A stretch of 64,000 nucleotides of DNA from Streptomyces pseudovenezuelae (GCF_001513955.1 NZ_KQ948149.1:468227-532226); one strand, 5' to 3'; positions 16,174 to 25,331 are shown, numbered from the stretch's first letter. Notes: a model not told the origin generated them from the sequence alone. Translations and numbers: made by a program.

Positions 16174-16632
16174 ATGACCGAACACCCGCAGGAGACCCCG
16201 GCGTCGGCCGTGACCGGGATGGTCGAGCACGTGCTCGCCCTGGCCGGCACATGGACCGACTGGGACGGCAAGCCCGTGCACGTGGACGACCGTGTCTACA
16301 CCCCGCACAAGGCGGTCCGCCGGGTCGCCGACCATCTGATCGACCACCTGGCCGAGTTGGAGGCGCGGCTCGCGGGTGAGGCCCCGCTGCCCGACCACTG
16401 GCACGCGTCCGCGACGACCACCGAGGCCGACCTCGCCCCCTTCACCCAGGACGACCTGGACGAGGCCCGCAGCCGTCTCACCCGCCTCGCCCGCGTCTGG
16501 GCCAACCGCCTCGACGCCCTCACCGAGCACCAGCTCGACCATTCGCCCGGTGAGGGCTGGAGCTTCCGTGAACTGGCCCTGCACCTCAAGGAATCCACGT
16601 ACTACGCCGACGCGCTCGGCGACCTGTCATGA
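16174..16632 (+). CDS. DinB superfamily-like helical-bundle protein
   Basis: A 152-residue all-helical protein with paired His residues (HKAVRRVADHLIDHL near residue 45 and ELALHLKESTYYADAL at the end) as in DinB/YfiT-like bundles, which place three His on a metal. WSFRELALHL is close to the usual WTVREVLAHL signature. Many actinobacterial members are metal-dependent transferases using mycothiol; the substrate here is unknown. Its stop overlaps the 3' end of the convergent hydrolase gene by six bases. Confidence 0.72.
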   Translation: MTEHPQETPASAVTGMVEHVLALAGTWTDWDGKPVHVDDRVYTPHKAVRRVADHLIDHLAELEARLAGEAPLPDHWHASATTTEADLAPFTQDDLDEARSRLTRLARVWANRLDALTEHQLDHSPGEGWSFRELALHLKESTYYADALGDLS

Positions 16633-17418
16633 CGGCGAGTCGGTTCCGATGAACGTCCGCGTGAGCAGGTCGGCGTAGGCCGAGGCGTGCTGGAGGATGC
16701 CGATATGACCGCCGGGAAACTCGACGAAGTCGGCCTGTTGCGCCTTCGCCAGGAACTCGGCGGTGCGATAGAGGAGTTGACCACGCGAGTCGGTCCCCGC
16801 GGCGACGGTGAGGCGGGCCCGTGACGGGCCGGCCTCCGGCACGTACGACGTGAAGGGCCCGATGACGTGCGCCATCTGGAGCGCCATCGGACTCGCCAAC
16901 TCCTCCTCGCGACTGAGGGGTCGCCCCTCCGGAAGCGCACCCGCCTCCCGCTCCTCCAGTACGGCGGTCATCAGGGCGCCCGCCGCCGCGAGCCCCTTGC
17001 TCCGGTAGACCTCGCAGACTTCCCGGAACGCGGCTTGCTGCCGTGCCCCGTCCGGCAGCACCCCCACGCACGGCGGCTCGTGCGCGACGACATGCCGCAG
17101 CCGGTCCGCGTGCCGGGCGTGCAGGTCGAGGGCGGCGATGGCGCCGGCGCTGGTGCCGAAGACGTACGCCGACTCGCCCTCCGCAAGCACCTCGTCCAGC
17201 ACGCGCCGCGCCCCGTCGCTCCAGTCCTGGACCCGCTGGTCCTCCACGGGTTCGCCGAGGCGGCCGTGGGCGAGGCCGAGGGGGTCGTAGGTGACGACGG
17301 TGAAGTGCCCGGAGAGCGCGTCCGTCACCGGGCCGAGGCCCATGGGGTGGCCCGCGCCGCCGGGGACGATCAGCAGGACCGGGCCGTGGCCGGTGATGTC
17401 GTAGTACGGGTCAGTCAT
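16627..17418 (-). CDS. alpha/beta hydrolase
   Basis: A 263-residue hydrolase with HGPVLLIVPGGAGHPMG (oxyanion strand), nucleophile elbow FGTSAGAIAAL and the C-terminal EFPGGHIGILQH that supplies the catalytic His. ATG at 17418 is preferred over a codon five residues upstream because it overlaps the TetR stop (ATGACTGA), implying coupled translation. It is probably repressed by its TetR partner. The substrate is unknown; cytoplasmic detoxification of an ester or lactone is plausible. Confidence 0.85.
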   Translation of the reverse strand: MTDPYYDITGHGPVLLIVPGGAGHPMGLGPVTDALSGHFTVVTYDPLGLAHGRLGEPVEDQRVQDWSDGARRVLDEVLAEGESAYVFGTSAGAIAALDLHARHADRLRHVVAHEPPCVGVLPDGARQQAAFREVCEVYRSKGLAAAGALMTAVLEEREAGALPEGRPLSREEELASPMALQMAHVIGPFTSYVPEAGPSRARLTVAAGTDSRGQLLYRTAEFLAKAQQADFVEFPGGHIGILQHASAYADLLTRTFIGTDSPS

Positions 17419-17998
17419 CGGGCTTCTCCTCATGGGGCCAGTGGGTGAGAGCTACGTGCAGGGCGTCGACCGCCCTGTCCCAGGACTTCTGTACGTCGCG
17501 GGGCGCGCCGAAGCCGCCCGCCGACTCCAGGGCGCAGTAACCGTGGAAGGTGGCGCGCAACAGGCGTACCGCGTCGGTGAGATCGGGTTCGGCGAGGCCG
17601 TAGGCGCGGAGCATGCCGTAGGTGATCTCGGTGGTGCGCCGGAGCGCGGACGTGCCGGCGATCAGCGACTGGTCGATCCGGATCTGGGTGGCCGCGTACC
17701 GTCCCGGCCGCTCCAGCGCGTACGCCCGGTAGGCGCCGGCGAAGGCGGCCAGCGCGTCCTTCCCGGCCCGCCCCGCCACCGCGACGGCGATCCGGTCGAT
17801 CAACTCGCCACCGGCGAGCAGGGCCACCCGGGTGCGCAGGTCCTGGAGGTTCCTGACATGCGAGTACAGGCTCGCGTCCTTCACGCCGAAGCGCTTGGCC
17901 AGGGCGGCCAGGGTGATGTTCTCGAAGCCGATCTCATCGGCGAGATCGGCGGCGGCCTCGGTGAGGCGGTCGGCGGTCAGGCCGGCTCTGGGGACCAT
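17411..17998 (-). CDS. TetR family transcriptional regulator
   Basis: A 195-residue TetR repressor. Residues 6-52 carry the helix-turn-helix with ITLAALAKRFGVKDASLYSHV, followed by a helical ligand domain with WDRAVDALHVALTHW near the end, as in the TetR C-terminal WHG-like group. ATG at 17998 follows a short purine-poor leader. A double CCTAGG element 14 bases upstream is a likely autoregulatory operator. The gene overlaps the alpha/beta hydrolase gene by eight bases and probably controls it. Confidence 0.9.
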   Translation of the reverse strand: MVPRAGLTADRLTEAAADLADEIGFENITLAALAKRFGVKDASLYSHVRNLQDLRTRVALLAGGELIDRIAVAVAGRAGKDALAAFAGAYRAYALERPGRYAATQIRIDQSLIAGTSALRRTTEITYGMLRAYGLAEPDLTDAVRLLRATFHGYCALESAGGFGAPRDVQKSWDRAVDALHVALTHWPHEEKPDD

Positions 17999-18011
17999 GC
18001 GCACTCCATAA

Positions 18012-18026
18012 CCTAGGGCTCCTAGG
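18012..18026. promoter_or_regulatory. candidate TetR operator
   Basis: CCTAGG-GCT-CCTAGG is an inverted repeat of two identical hexamers with a 3-base spacer. It lies 14 bases upstream of the TetR start, so binding there would block transcription of the TetR-hydrolase pair. Confidence 0.65.
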
Positions 18027-18198
18027 CAAGATACTGGAGACCACAGGAAAAGACCCCGGATTATTGGACACCGGCGTCCGTGACCCGTGCGCGGCTGCTC
18101 GACCACCGCTGGACACTCGGCCGGTGACCGGCGCTCACTAATTCGGTGGGCAGCCGTCACCGCTGGTCTTAGGGTTGCCGGGGCATCGGGGGAGGATC

Positions 18199-19449
18199 AT
18201 GGCGTACGAAGCTCAGCGAAGCGACGAGACCGACAAGTCCCCTTCTGCGCGGCCTCGTTCACTTCCCCTCTGGCGCCAACGCGACTTCGCCGTCTTCTGG
18301 GCCGCCCAGACCCTCTCCGTCCTCGGTGACTCCTTCGCGCTGATCGCCCTGCCTCTGCTGGTACTTGAGACGACGGGCTCCCTCGCCCGGATGGGACTGC
18401 TGACGGCGGTCGGCGGTGCGGCCTCGGTCGTCGCCGCCGTGTTCGCGGGCGTGGTCGTGGACCGGGTCGACCGGCGCCGCCTGCTCATCGGCTGCGACCT
18501 CGTGCGCATGGTGCTGTACGGGGTGATCCCCCTGGTGTGGCTGCTGGGGCCGCGGGTCTGGCTGCTGTACGCGGTGCTGCCGGTGTGCGAGGCGGTCGGC
18601 ATGCTGTTCGCCGTCGGGTACGTCACCGTCGTACGGAGTCTCGTCGGGACGGGGCAACTGACGGAGGCCAACGGGCGGTTGAACGCGACCGCCGCCGCGG
18701 CCGGGGTGCTGGGACCGGTGTGCGCGGGCGTGGTGGCGGCCTGGACCGGCCCCGCCACGGCGGTCGGCGTGGACGCGGCCAGCTTCGGGGTGTCGGCGCT
18801 GTGCACGCTCTTCGTGCGGTTCCGCGCCCGTCCCGACGAGGCTCCCGAACGCACCGGCCTGTGGCGGGACCTGCGCACCGGGGTGGCCTTCCTGCGCGGG
18901 CACCCGGTGCTGCGATCGCTCACCCTGCTGCTGTTCGTGTTCAGCTTCCTCACCCTCGGCCTGAACGACCTGGTGATCTACCACCTCAAGCACGACCTCG
19001 GCCACGACGACGACACGGTCGGCACCGTCATGGCCGTCGGCGCGCTCGGCACCATCACCGGCGCCCTGCTGGTGGCGCGGGTACGCCGACGGCTCGGCTT
19101 CGGCGCGGTCTGGACCGGCTCGGTCGCGCTGTGCGGGCTCGCCTTCGCCGGCATCGGCTGGGCCCGCGACGTACCGGCCGTCGCGGCCCTGTGCGCGGTC
19201 TTCCTCGCCTGCGGCGGCATGGCGGGCACCTGCTCCATGTCCCTGCGCCAGGAGGTGACGCCCGAGCCCCTCCTGGGCCGCGTCACCTCCGCCTTCTGGA
19301 CCCTGCACTACTCGGCGGCCCCGATCGGCGCTGCCGTACTGACCTGGGCGGCACAACACCACGGAACGGCCCCGGTGGGCCTCCTGGCGGGCATGACGTG
19401 CGTACTCATCGCGGGCGCGGCCCTGCTGACCCCGATCCGGCGCTCCTGA
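18199..19449 (+). CDS. MFS transporter
   Basis: A 416-residue major facilitator with about twelve membrane helices, starting LWRQRDFAVFWAAQTLSVLGDS and containing the loop 2-3 motif GVVVDRVDRRRLLIGCDLVR. This is the pattern of the MFS_3 macrolide-efflux-like group. The start is ATG at 18199 with GGGGGAGG upstream. It is divergent from the TetR gene, so the TetR operator region may also influence it. The substrate is unknown; drug or metabolite export is most likely. Confidence 0.88.
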   Translation: MAYEAQRSDETDKSPSARPRSLPLWRQRDFAVFWAAQTLSVLGDSFALIALPLLVLETTGSLARMGLLTAVGGAASVVAAVFAGVVVDRVDRRRLLIGCDLVRMVLYGVIPLVWLLGPRVWLLYAVLPVCEAVGMLFAVGYVTVVRSLVGTGQLTEANGRLNATAAAAGVLGPVCAGVVAAWTGPATAVGVDAASFGVSALCTLFVRFRARPDEAPERTGLWRDLRTGVAFLRGHPVLRSLTLLLFVFSFLTLGLNDLVIYHLKHDLGHDDDTVGTVMAVGALGTITGALLVARVRRRLGFGAVWTGSVALCGLAFAGIGWARDVPAVAALCAVFLACGGMAGTCSMSLRQEVTPEPLLGRVTSAFWTLHYSAAPIGAAVLTWAAQHHGTAPVGLLAGMTCVLIAGAALLTPIRRS

Positions 19450-19499
19450 GCCCGCCCGGCCTGCACACCCGTCTGTACCGGAGCCCGCCCCCGGTCGAC

Positions 19500-20099
19500 C
19501 TAGCGCACCCGCTGTGCGAGAAGGGTCCGCTTCGCCCTTTCCACGCGGGCGGCGTCGGCCTGCTCCCGCTCCCGTGCGAACTTGTCCCAGTCCTGCGGCC
19601 GCACCACCAGGAGCGTGTCGCTGCCGGGTACGACGACCACTCCTCCGAACGGCAAATCCCCCGCGAACCAGACACCGTCCTCGGTGCCCTCGGGCCAGCG
19701 ATGGCGCTCCAGAGCGTCCACCGCTCGCAGGAGCGGGGATCCCCCCGGCTCGTCAGCTTTGACCCTCACGGTGAAGACCGTGCCGTACTTGGTCCGGCTC
19801 TCGCTCTTCCTGGACATGCCCCGACGGAACTCGAGCGGGTACTCCTGCAGAACCTTCCCGCACCTACGCAACGAGAGAAGGGCGAAGGGGAATCTGTAGG
19901 CCATCAGCACAAACCCCAGGACTCCCGCCACACTCAGCAGTGCCAGAACAGGCGAGTCCCAGGTGCCCGTCTTCGCCAGGACCACCGGTGTCGCGCACAG
20001 CACACCGAAGATCACGAGCCGCAGAAGGATTCCCTTGATGAGGAGGGAATAGTTGCGCTTCAGTAGCCGGTTCACTTCCACGGCGTTGGGCGGATTCAT
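19500..20099 (-). CDS. hypothetical membrane protein of the type VII-like cassette
   Basis: A 199-residue protein I do not recognise. Two membrane helices lie near the N-terminus (GILLRLVIFGVLCATPVVLA and a second ending LMAYRFPFALL), followed by a cytosolic domain of about 120 residues. It is the last gene of a four-gene unit; its start overlaps the stop of the gene before it by four bases (ATGA). Codon use is less GC-biased than in the surrounding genes. Confidence 0.7.
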   Translation of the reverse strand: MNPPNAVEVNRLLKRNYSLLIKGILLRLVIFGVLCATPVVLAKTGTWDSPVLALLSVAGVLGFVLMAYRFPFALLSLRRCGKVLQEYPLEFRRGMSRKSESRTKYGTVFTVRVKADEPGGSPLLRAVDALERHRWPEGTEDGVWFAGDLPFGGVVVVPGSDTLLVVRPQDWDKFAREREQADAARVERAKRTLLAQRVR

Positions 20100-20761
20100 C
20101 CGAAGGGGCTCCTCACGTGAGCAGCGGAGTCGCCGATTCTGCTCTCCGTCTCGACAAGCGATGGGTCAGTGAATGTCAGTGTGGACGCGAAGCCGAGCAG
20201 TACATTGCGGTAGTCGTCCACGAAATCAACCTCGGACGTGACCAACTGCATCATGACGATCTCTGACGAGGCGACGGCGGGTACGGCCACAGTGCCCTGC
20301 CAGATGGTTCCCTCCAGAAGCTCATCGGTTCCGTCCGAAGGTTTGCCCGGAGCCGTCGTGATGCGCTCCTCCTCAAAGAGGAATCCGGTGCCGCAGGGCA
20401 GTTCAAGCGGTTGGATATGCTTCTCCGGGGTCTGATCCGCCGATTTCACCAATCCGGCGATCACCAATTTCGGATCGACTCCGGATGCCGACATGCTCGA
20501 GACGGTGATGACGGACGACAGGATCCCGCCACAGCCGTCGGGGTGCAACCCCATTGCGCATCCCTGCACTTGCTGCTGATTCAGCAGCATCAGGACACCG
20601 GCGTAGAACCTGAAGACCTGATCGGCCTTCTCTCGTAGTTCCGCAGGCAAACCGAGCACCTGCTCCGCGAGCAGCTCGAAATGCTCGGACGACGGAGCCA
20701 GGTCCAGTTGCAGATAGCCACGCGGAATTCCGTACCAAAAGGCGGGCTTTGTCTGTGTCAC
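20096..20761 (-). CDS. hypothetical protein of the type VII-like cassette
   Basis: A 221-residue soluble protein with no family I recognise. It begins KPAFWYGIPRGYLQLDLAP and has no signal peptide. It overlaps both neighbours by four bases (ATGA at 20758-20761 and 20096-20099), so it is co-translated with the WXG-like secreted protein upstream. A chaperone, immunity or secretion-accessory role is only a guess from position. Confidence 0.7.
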   Translation of the reverse strand: MTQTKPAFWYGIPRGYLQLDLAPSSEHFELLAEQVLGLPAELREKADQVFRFYAGVLMLLNQQQVQGCAMGLHPDGCGGILSSVITVSSMSASGVDPKLVIAGLVKSADQTPEKHIQPLELPCGTGFLFEEERITTAPGKPSDGTDELLEGTIWQGTVAVPAVASSEIVMMQLVTSEVDFVDDYRNVLLGFASTLTFTDPSLVETESRIGDSAAHVRSPFG

Positions 20762-22044
20762 GCGAGCCCCACCAGCCCGGCGATCCCGTGCAGCGTCGCG
20801 GCCGCCTTGGTGGTTTCCGCGGTGTTGTGCCCGGCACCGTCTTCGGGAAGCCAGCCGAATGTTTCCGCGGAAGAGGCGAGATTCGCTACGACGTTGACGG
20901 AGTTCATGCCGAAATCGGTGACCCGCTTCACCCTGGCTGCTCCGCCCGCCGCGGCGTCAGCCACAGCCGCCGCAAGATCGTCCGTGTGGCTCCTCGTGAA
21001 GGCAGGCACGATGTCCTTGGCGAACTCGGTCACCTTGGCGCCGGTCGATACGGTCTCACCGAACCCTTCGGCCATTCTGGCGGCTTCGGCAACCTCTTTC
21101 CCGGCCCTACCCAGTGCGCCGACGCCCGGCACCATTCCCAAGGTGTCACCTGCGAGGGAGCCGTAGGCCGAGAAGGTGTCCATGTTCCATCCGAACTTGT
21201 CACCCCACAGGGCGGATCTGAACTCCGGATCCGCGAGGTTGTGAGTCATGGAGACCATGCTCGCCACCAGAGCGATGCCCGCGAACACGGGGGACCATGG
21301 GCCAGGGATGAGCGCCAATAGGCCGGCAATTGCTCCGATGGTGCCGGCGTGGTCGTAGAGGAACTGGCCAACGGCCTTGATCGCTTCCCAGATACCGTTG
21401 ACGGCCTTGCTGAGCCAGCCCGGCTCACGCGGAGCCAGCTTGTCGGTGGCTTCGTCGAGTGATTTGGCGACCAGGTCCGCCTGGTCCGTGTGCGCGTGCT
21501 CCAGCGTTTCGGCCTTGCGGATGACATCGCTGTATGCGTCGTTCGCGCTGTTGAGCGCAGTGGTCGCTTCGTTGAGGCTGCGCTCGGCGGTTCGGAGCCG
21601 CTGCTCCGCAGCGTCGGCCTCCGCCTGGGTGGGGAACTGCTGGTTCGCGAGTGTGAGATCCGGGTGTTCCTTGGCCTGGCCGTATCGCTGTCTGGCTTTT
21701 TCCGCGGCGGCTTTCCGCTCGCCGGCTTCCTCGTCGTACCTCCGCGCCAGGTCGCGGTTGGACGTCAGATCGTCATCCCAGGTCTGCAGCTGTGCGGCCG
21801 CCTTCTCCAGGGAGCGTGCGGCGTTTTTGACGTAGGTCGACAGGTCGCCGTCCAGCGCTTCGCGGAAGTTCTTTGCCGCGTCCCCCTGCCAGTAGCTGCT
21901 CTCGCCGCTCAGCCTCTGGAGCTGGTGGTGACAGTTGCGCAGTGATGTCGCCGCCTGTGAGACCTTCTGCTGCAGAGCATGCACTTCGCCGGGGATCCCC
22001 GGAACCGGGTTCCAGCCGAGGCTGCGGTACGGATTGGTCGCCAT
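20758..22044 (-). CDS. putative type VII secreted protein with WXG motif
   Basis: A 428-residue protein. The N-terminal 190 residues are long helices with the canonical turn WQG at residues 52-54 (SSYWQGDAAKNFREAL), as in large actinobacterial T7SS substrates. A Glu/Ala/Lys-rich coiled-coil segment follows. Residues 205-265 hold hydrophobic stretches including TIGAIAGLLALIPGPWSPVF. The C-terminal 150 residues match no toxin domain that I can recognise. The gene starts directly after the TAG of the small upstream gene (no gap). It may be exported by an ESX system encoded elsewhere. Confidence 0.72.
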   Translation of the reverse strand: MATNPYRSLGWNPVPGIPGEVHALQQKVSQAATSLRNCHHQLQRLSGESSYWQGDAAKNFREALDGDLSTYVKNAARSLEKAAAQLQTWDDDLTSNRDLARRYDEEAGERKAAAEKARQRYGQAKEHPDLTLANQQFPTQAEADAAEQRLRTAERSLNEATTALNSANDAYSDVIRKAETLEHAHTDQADLVAKSLDEATDKLAPREPGWLSKAVNGIWEAIKAVGQFLYDHAGTIGAIAGLLALIPGPWSPVFAGIALVASMVSMTHNLADPEFRSALWGDKFGWNMDTFSAYGSLAGDTLGMVPGVGALGRAGKEVAEAARMAEGFGETVSTGAKVTEFAKDIVPAFTRSHTDDLAAAVADAAAGGAARVKRVTDFGMNSVNVVANLASSAETFGWLPEDGAGHNTAETTKAAATLHGIAGLVGLA

Positions 22045-22374
22045 CTACCTGGCTCCTCCGTTACCGCCGCCCGTCGAGGCTTTTCCGATGTCCTTGAAAG
22101 CCTTGTCCAGGGCTTCCTCGACCTCTTCGTATGCCCTCTTGTTGGTCTTCACGCCCTCGCTGACGGCGTCAATCATCTTCTTGGTCTGCTCGGCTCCGTA
22201 CTTCCAGCGTTCCTGGAAGCCGTCACATGATTCGTCGAGCCGCTGCGTTCCGATTTGATCGGCGCGGACATGAGCCAGCGCAGTTCGTGCCTCGTTGAGC
22301 TCCTGGACACATCCTTCAAGTGCCCTGATGAACGTGTCCAGTTGCTGCAGATCTGTTGTGAACTGCTCCCCCAT
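22045..22374 (-). CDS. small WXG100-like protein
   Basis: A 109-residue helical-hairpin protein and first gene of the four-gene unit. Its turn reads ERWKYG, a W-x-x-G variant, and the C-terminal helix carries Y82-E-E-V-E86, which fits the YxxxD/E secretion signal of type VII substrates. The tail is flexible (STGGGNGGAR). The start is ATG at 22374 with AAGGAAAG upstream. It probably pairs with the larger WXG protein encoded immediately downstream. Confidence 0.75.
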   Translation of the reverse strand: MGEQFTTDLQQLDTFIRALEGCVQELNEARTALAHVRADQIGTQRLDESCDGFQERWKYGAEQTKKMIDAVSEGVKTNKRAYEEVEEALDKAFKDIGKASTGGGNGGAR

Positions 22375-22597
22375 GAACTCTTTCCTTGCGATGTATCTGG
22401 TAGATCTGATGACAAGCTCGGCGTGCCCTGTCTCCGCGGCTCCCCGAGATCGTCAACACCCTATCGACTCCTGGCAAGGGGGCTGTCACACCCAGTCGGA
22501 CCGGGAGTCGCGGTGTGGGGGTTCCGTTCGGGTGGACCTCGAATTGGTCACCGTGTCTTCACCTTTTCCGGCGAGACGGACGGGCACGAGGCTCTAT

Positions 22598-23398
22598 TCA
22601 CCCGTTGACCCCCGCATAATGCCGAAGGCTCCACCTCCACAGCACCCGCGACCCGAGATACGCGACCACGCCCAGCAGCGGCGATATCGCCGCCAGCCAG
22701 TACGGGACGCCCGTGTCGTGGCCGTGGCCCGTCAGGATCGCTGCCGGGAAGTAGGCGACGAAGGCGAGCGGGAGGCCGTAGGTGAGGAGGCCGCCGACCG
22801 CCTTCGGGAGGACGTTGAGGGGGTAGCTGCCGAAGGTGCCGAGGAGTTCCTCCAGCCAGCGGCTCCAGTAGTCGGCGGCCGGGAAGCGCAGCGCCGCGCA
22901 GGTGATCGCCGTGAAGAGGGCCGCCTCCAGGAACATTCCGCCGATGACCGCGGCGATCAGGTAGGAGATCCGGCCCGGCGTCCAGTCCAGCTGGCTGCGG
23001 CTCAGCGCGCCGACCATCAGGCCCACCGCGACCGTCAGGTCGCCGATCGCGTTGGTGGGGAAGAAGGCCAGCTGGAGCTGGCGGTACACCGGCATCGGGC
23101 GGGTCAGGTAGATGTCGATCCTGCCCTCCTGGATCTGCCGGCCCGCGCCGTGCACCCGGCCCAGCAGCAGGACGAACAGTCCGTGCGCGAGCATCCGCGT
23201 CGCCGGGATCAGCAGGACCTCCGAGCTGTCCCAGCCGCCCATCCCGGTGAACCGGGTCAGCAGCACCGTGGCGAACACGATCACCGACACCTGCCAGATC
23301 GCACCGATCGCGATCATCAGCAGGAACTCGGTGCGGTACTCCAGCTGCGCACGGAAGTTGAGACGCGTGACGCGCCACGCGATCCGCATGCCGTTCAC
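22598..23398 (-). CDS. ABC-2 type permease
   Basis: A membrane protein of about 266 residues with six predicted helices, of the ABC-2 family found in paired actinobacterial exporters. RQIQEGRIDIYLTRPMPVYRQL is the conserved cytoplasmic segment of this group. A GTG at 23398 is preferred because AGGAGG lies nine bases upstream; an ATG three codons later is possible. It is the last gene of a three-gene exporter operon, five bases after the previous stop. The substrate is unknown. Confidence 0.85.
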   Translation of the reverse strand: MNGMRIAWRVTRLNFRAQLEYRTEFLLMIAIGAIWQVSVIVFATVLLTRFTGMGGWDSSEVLLIPATRMLAHGLFVLLLGRVHGAGRQIQEGRIDIYLTRPMPVYRQLQLAFFPTNAIGDLTVAVGLMVGALSRSQLDWTPGRISYLIAAVIGGMFLEAALFTAITCAALRFPAADYWSRWLEELLGTFGSYPLNVLPKAVGGLLTYGLPLAFVAYFPAAILTGHGHDTGVPYWLAAISPLLGVVAYLGSRVLWRWSLRHYAGVNG

Positions 23399-23403
23399 AG
23401 GCC

Positions 23404-24207
23404 TCAGCCTCCTTGGGAGATGACGCGGCGGGCGGCCCGCCGCCACAGGAAACGGGTGAACAGGAAGAGCGCCACCACCCAGAACGCCTGGACCGCCAGC
23501 TGCCCGAGGGCGTCGGAGAGCGGGATGCGTCCGATGTAGAGGGACAGCGGCACGCTCAACGTGGCCTGGAACGGCAGGAATCCGCTCAGCGTGATGAACC
23601 AGTCCGGGAAGAACCACAGCGGCGCGTACACCCCGGACAGCAGGTTCTGCGCGAAGATCAGGATCAGCATCGCCGCGTTGTTGCGGACCGTCCAGAAGCA
23701 CAGCTGGTCCAGCGTGAGCAGTACGAAGTACAGGACGCACTGGCCGAGCAGCAGACTCAGCGCGAACACTCCCGCCACCGCGGCCGACCTGGGTGGGTCC
23801 ACCACCCCGGCCACGAGACAGACCAGGTAGCCGCCGAGCGCCCATGTGAAGCCGTACAGCTGCTCGCCCAGCGCGCGCAGGGCGTGGTAGCGCTGGGGCG
23901 GCAGCGGGCGCAGATACCAGTAGACGATCGTGCCGAAGTGCATGTGCTGCAGCACGGTGTCGCGGCCCGCGTACTGGTCCAACTCCCTGAGCCGGGAGGC
24001 GAGTACGGCCAGTACGGCGTACGACACCGCCTGGCCCTCGGAGAGGCCCGCGGTGGTGCCGGTGTGCGCGTACAGACCGTGCCACAGGGAGGCCACCAGG
24101 ACCACCTGGACGGCCAGCCGGACCAGCACGGCCGTCATCCGGGGCGGTGCGTGCAGTTCGCCGAGCGGGGTGACCCGGGCGGCGCGCCAGGCGTGCAGGA
24201 CGGCCAT
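23404..24207 (-). CDS. ABC-2 type permease
   Basis: A 267-residue membrane protein, the partner of the following permease, with FGTIVYWYLRPLPPQRYHAL as the conserved cytoplasmic segment and six predicted helices including LFLFTRFLWRRAARR at the end. Two unequal permeases with one ATPase form a typical heteromeric exporter. It starts one base after the ATPase stop, so the genes are tightly coupled. Confidence 0.87.
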   Translation of the reverse strand: MAVLHAWRAARVTPLGELHAPPRMTAVLVRLAVQVVLVASLWHGLYAHTGTTAGLSEGQAVSYAVLAVLASRLRELDQYAGRDTVLQHMHFGTIVYWYLRPLPPQRYHALRALGEQLYGFTWALGGYLVCLVAGVVDPPRSAAVAGVFALSLLLGQCVLYFVLLTLDQLCFWTVRNNAAMLILIFAQNLLSGVYAPLWFFPDWFITLSGFLPFQATLSVPLSLYIGRIPLSDALGQLAVQAFWVVALFLFTRFLWRRAARRVISQGG

Positions 24208-24208
24208 C

Positions 24209-25225
24209 TCAGACCGCCTCGGTCGCGGGTTCCGCGTGGACGTAGGCCGCCCGCATCACGTCTTCGAGGTCGGCCTCGTCGATGGCGACGCCCGTCACCT
24301 CGTACCGTTCGATGACCGCCTTCAGGGCCTGGTGCACGGTGGGGGAGTCCGGTCCGTCGGGGCTCTCGGGGCCGAAGACGACCTGCGGGCCCTCCTTGCG
24401 CAGCACCGCGATCCCGGGCAGCGGGACGACGTCCGTGTGGGCGTCGGCGAGGGTCGCGCGGACCTGCCAGGTGGAGCCGAACCTGCGGCGGATCTCGTCG
24501 AGGCTGCCGTCAAGGACGAGCCGGCCGTGGTTGATCAGGACGACCCGCTCGGCGAGCCGCTCGACCTCGGTCATGTCGTGCGTGGTCAGCAGGACCGTAC
24601 GGCCGCGCTCCTCCACCTGGTGGCGCAGGAACTCCCGCACCTGCTCCTTGACCACCACGTCCATGCCGATGGTCGGCTCGTCGAGGAAGACGACCGGCGG
24701 GTCGTGCAGCAGCGCGGCCGCCAGGTCGCAGCGCACCCGCTGGCCGAGGGAGAGATGGCGGACCCGGGTGTCCCAGAACGTGGACAGCTCCAGGATGTCG
24801 TCGAACTCCGCGAGCCGGGCCGCGTGTTCGGCCTTCGGCACCTCGTAGATGTCCCGGAGGATCGAGAACGACTCGCGCACCGGCAGGTCCCACCACAGCT
24901 GGGTGCGCTGTCCGAACACCGCGCCGATGTTACGGGCGTTGCGTTCGCGATCCTGGTACGGCACCACGCCCGCCACCCGGGCCTCGCCGGAGGTGGGCGT
25001 GAGGATGCCGGTGAGCATCTTGATGGTGGTGGACTTGCCGGCGCCGTTCGGGCCCAGCAGGGCGAGGAGCTCCCCGGGCGCCACGTCGAAGGTGATGTCC
25101 GAGACGGCGTGCTTGGCGACCCGCTCCGGATTGACCAGGGAGCGAAGGGTGCCGGCGAGGCCGGGGCGACGGACGGTGGTGTGAAAGGTGCGGGACAGGC
25201 CGCGAACCTCGATGCTTCCGGGCAC
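24209..25225 (-). CDS. ABC transporter ATP-binding protein
   Basis: A 338-residue ATPase with Walker A GPNGAGKST, signature LSLGQRVR, Walker B VVFLDEPTIGMD and the switch histidine in LLTTHDM. The C-terminal 90 residues form the extra regulatory domain common in ABC-2 exporter ATPases. GTG at 25225 is chosen because AAGGGAG lies eight bases upstream; the frame continues to 25300 without a ribosome site. It powers the two permeases encoded downstream. Confidence 0.92.
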   Translation of the reverse strand: MPGSIEVRGLSRTFHTTVRRPGLAGTLRSLVNPERVAKHAVSDITFDVAPGELLALLGPNGAGKSTTIKMLTGILTPTSGEARVAGVVPYQDRERNARNIGAVFGQRTQLWWDLPVRESFSILRDIYEVPKAEHAARLAEFDDILELSTFWDTRVRHLSLGQRVRCDLAAALLHDPPVVFLDEPTIGMDVVVKEQVREFLRHQVEERGRTVLLTTHDMTEVERLAERVVLINHGRLVLDGSLDEIRRRFGSTWQVRATLADAHTDVVPLPGIAVLRKEGPQVVFGPESPDGPDSPTVHQALKAVIERYEVTGVAIDEADLEDVMRAAYVHAEPATEAV

Positions 25226-25331
25226 GCTGTGAACTCCCTTGTCAGGAACAAGAGTTGCGGCCGGTCGGCTTGGAAGGCCGACCGGCCGCGGGTACACCAT
25301 GACCGTCGCAGAATCCCGATCACACTGGCAA

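Noticed and set aside
20758..22044. The 428-residue WXG protein as a polymorphic toxin
   Set aside because: No toxin domain is recognisable in its C-terminal 150 residues, so calling it a toxin would be a guess.
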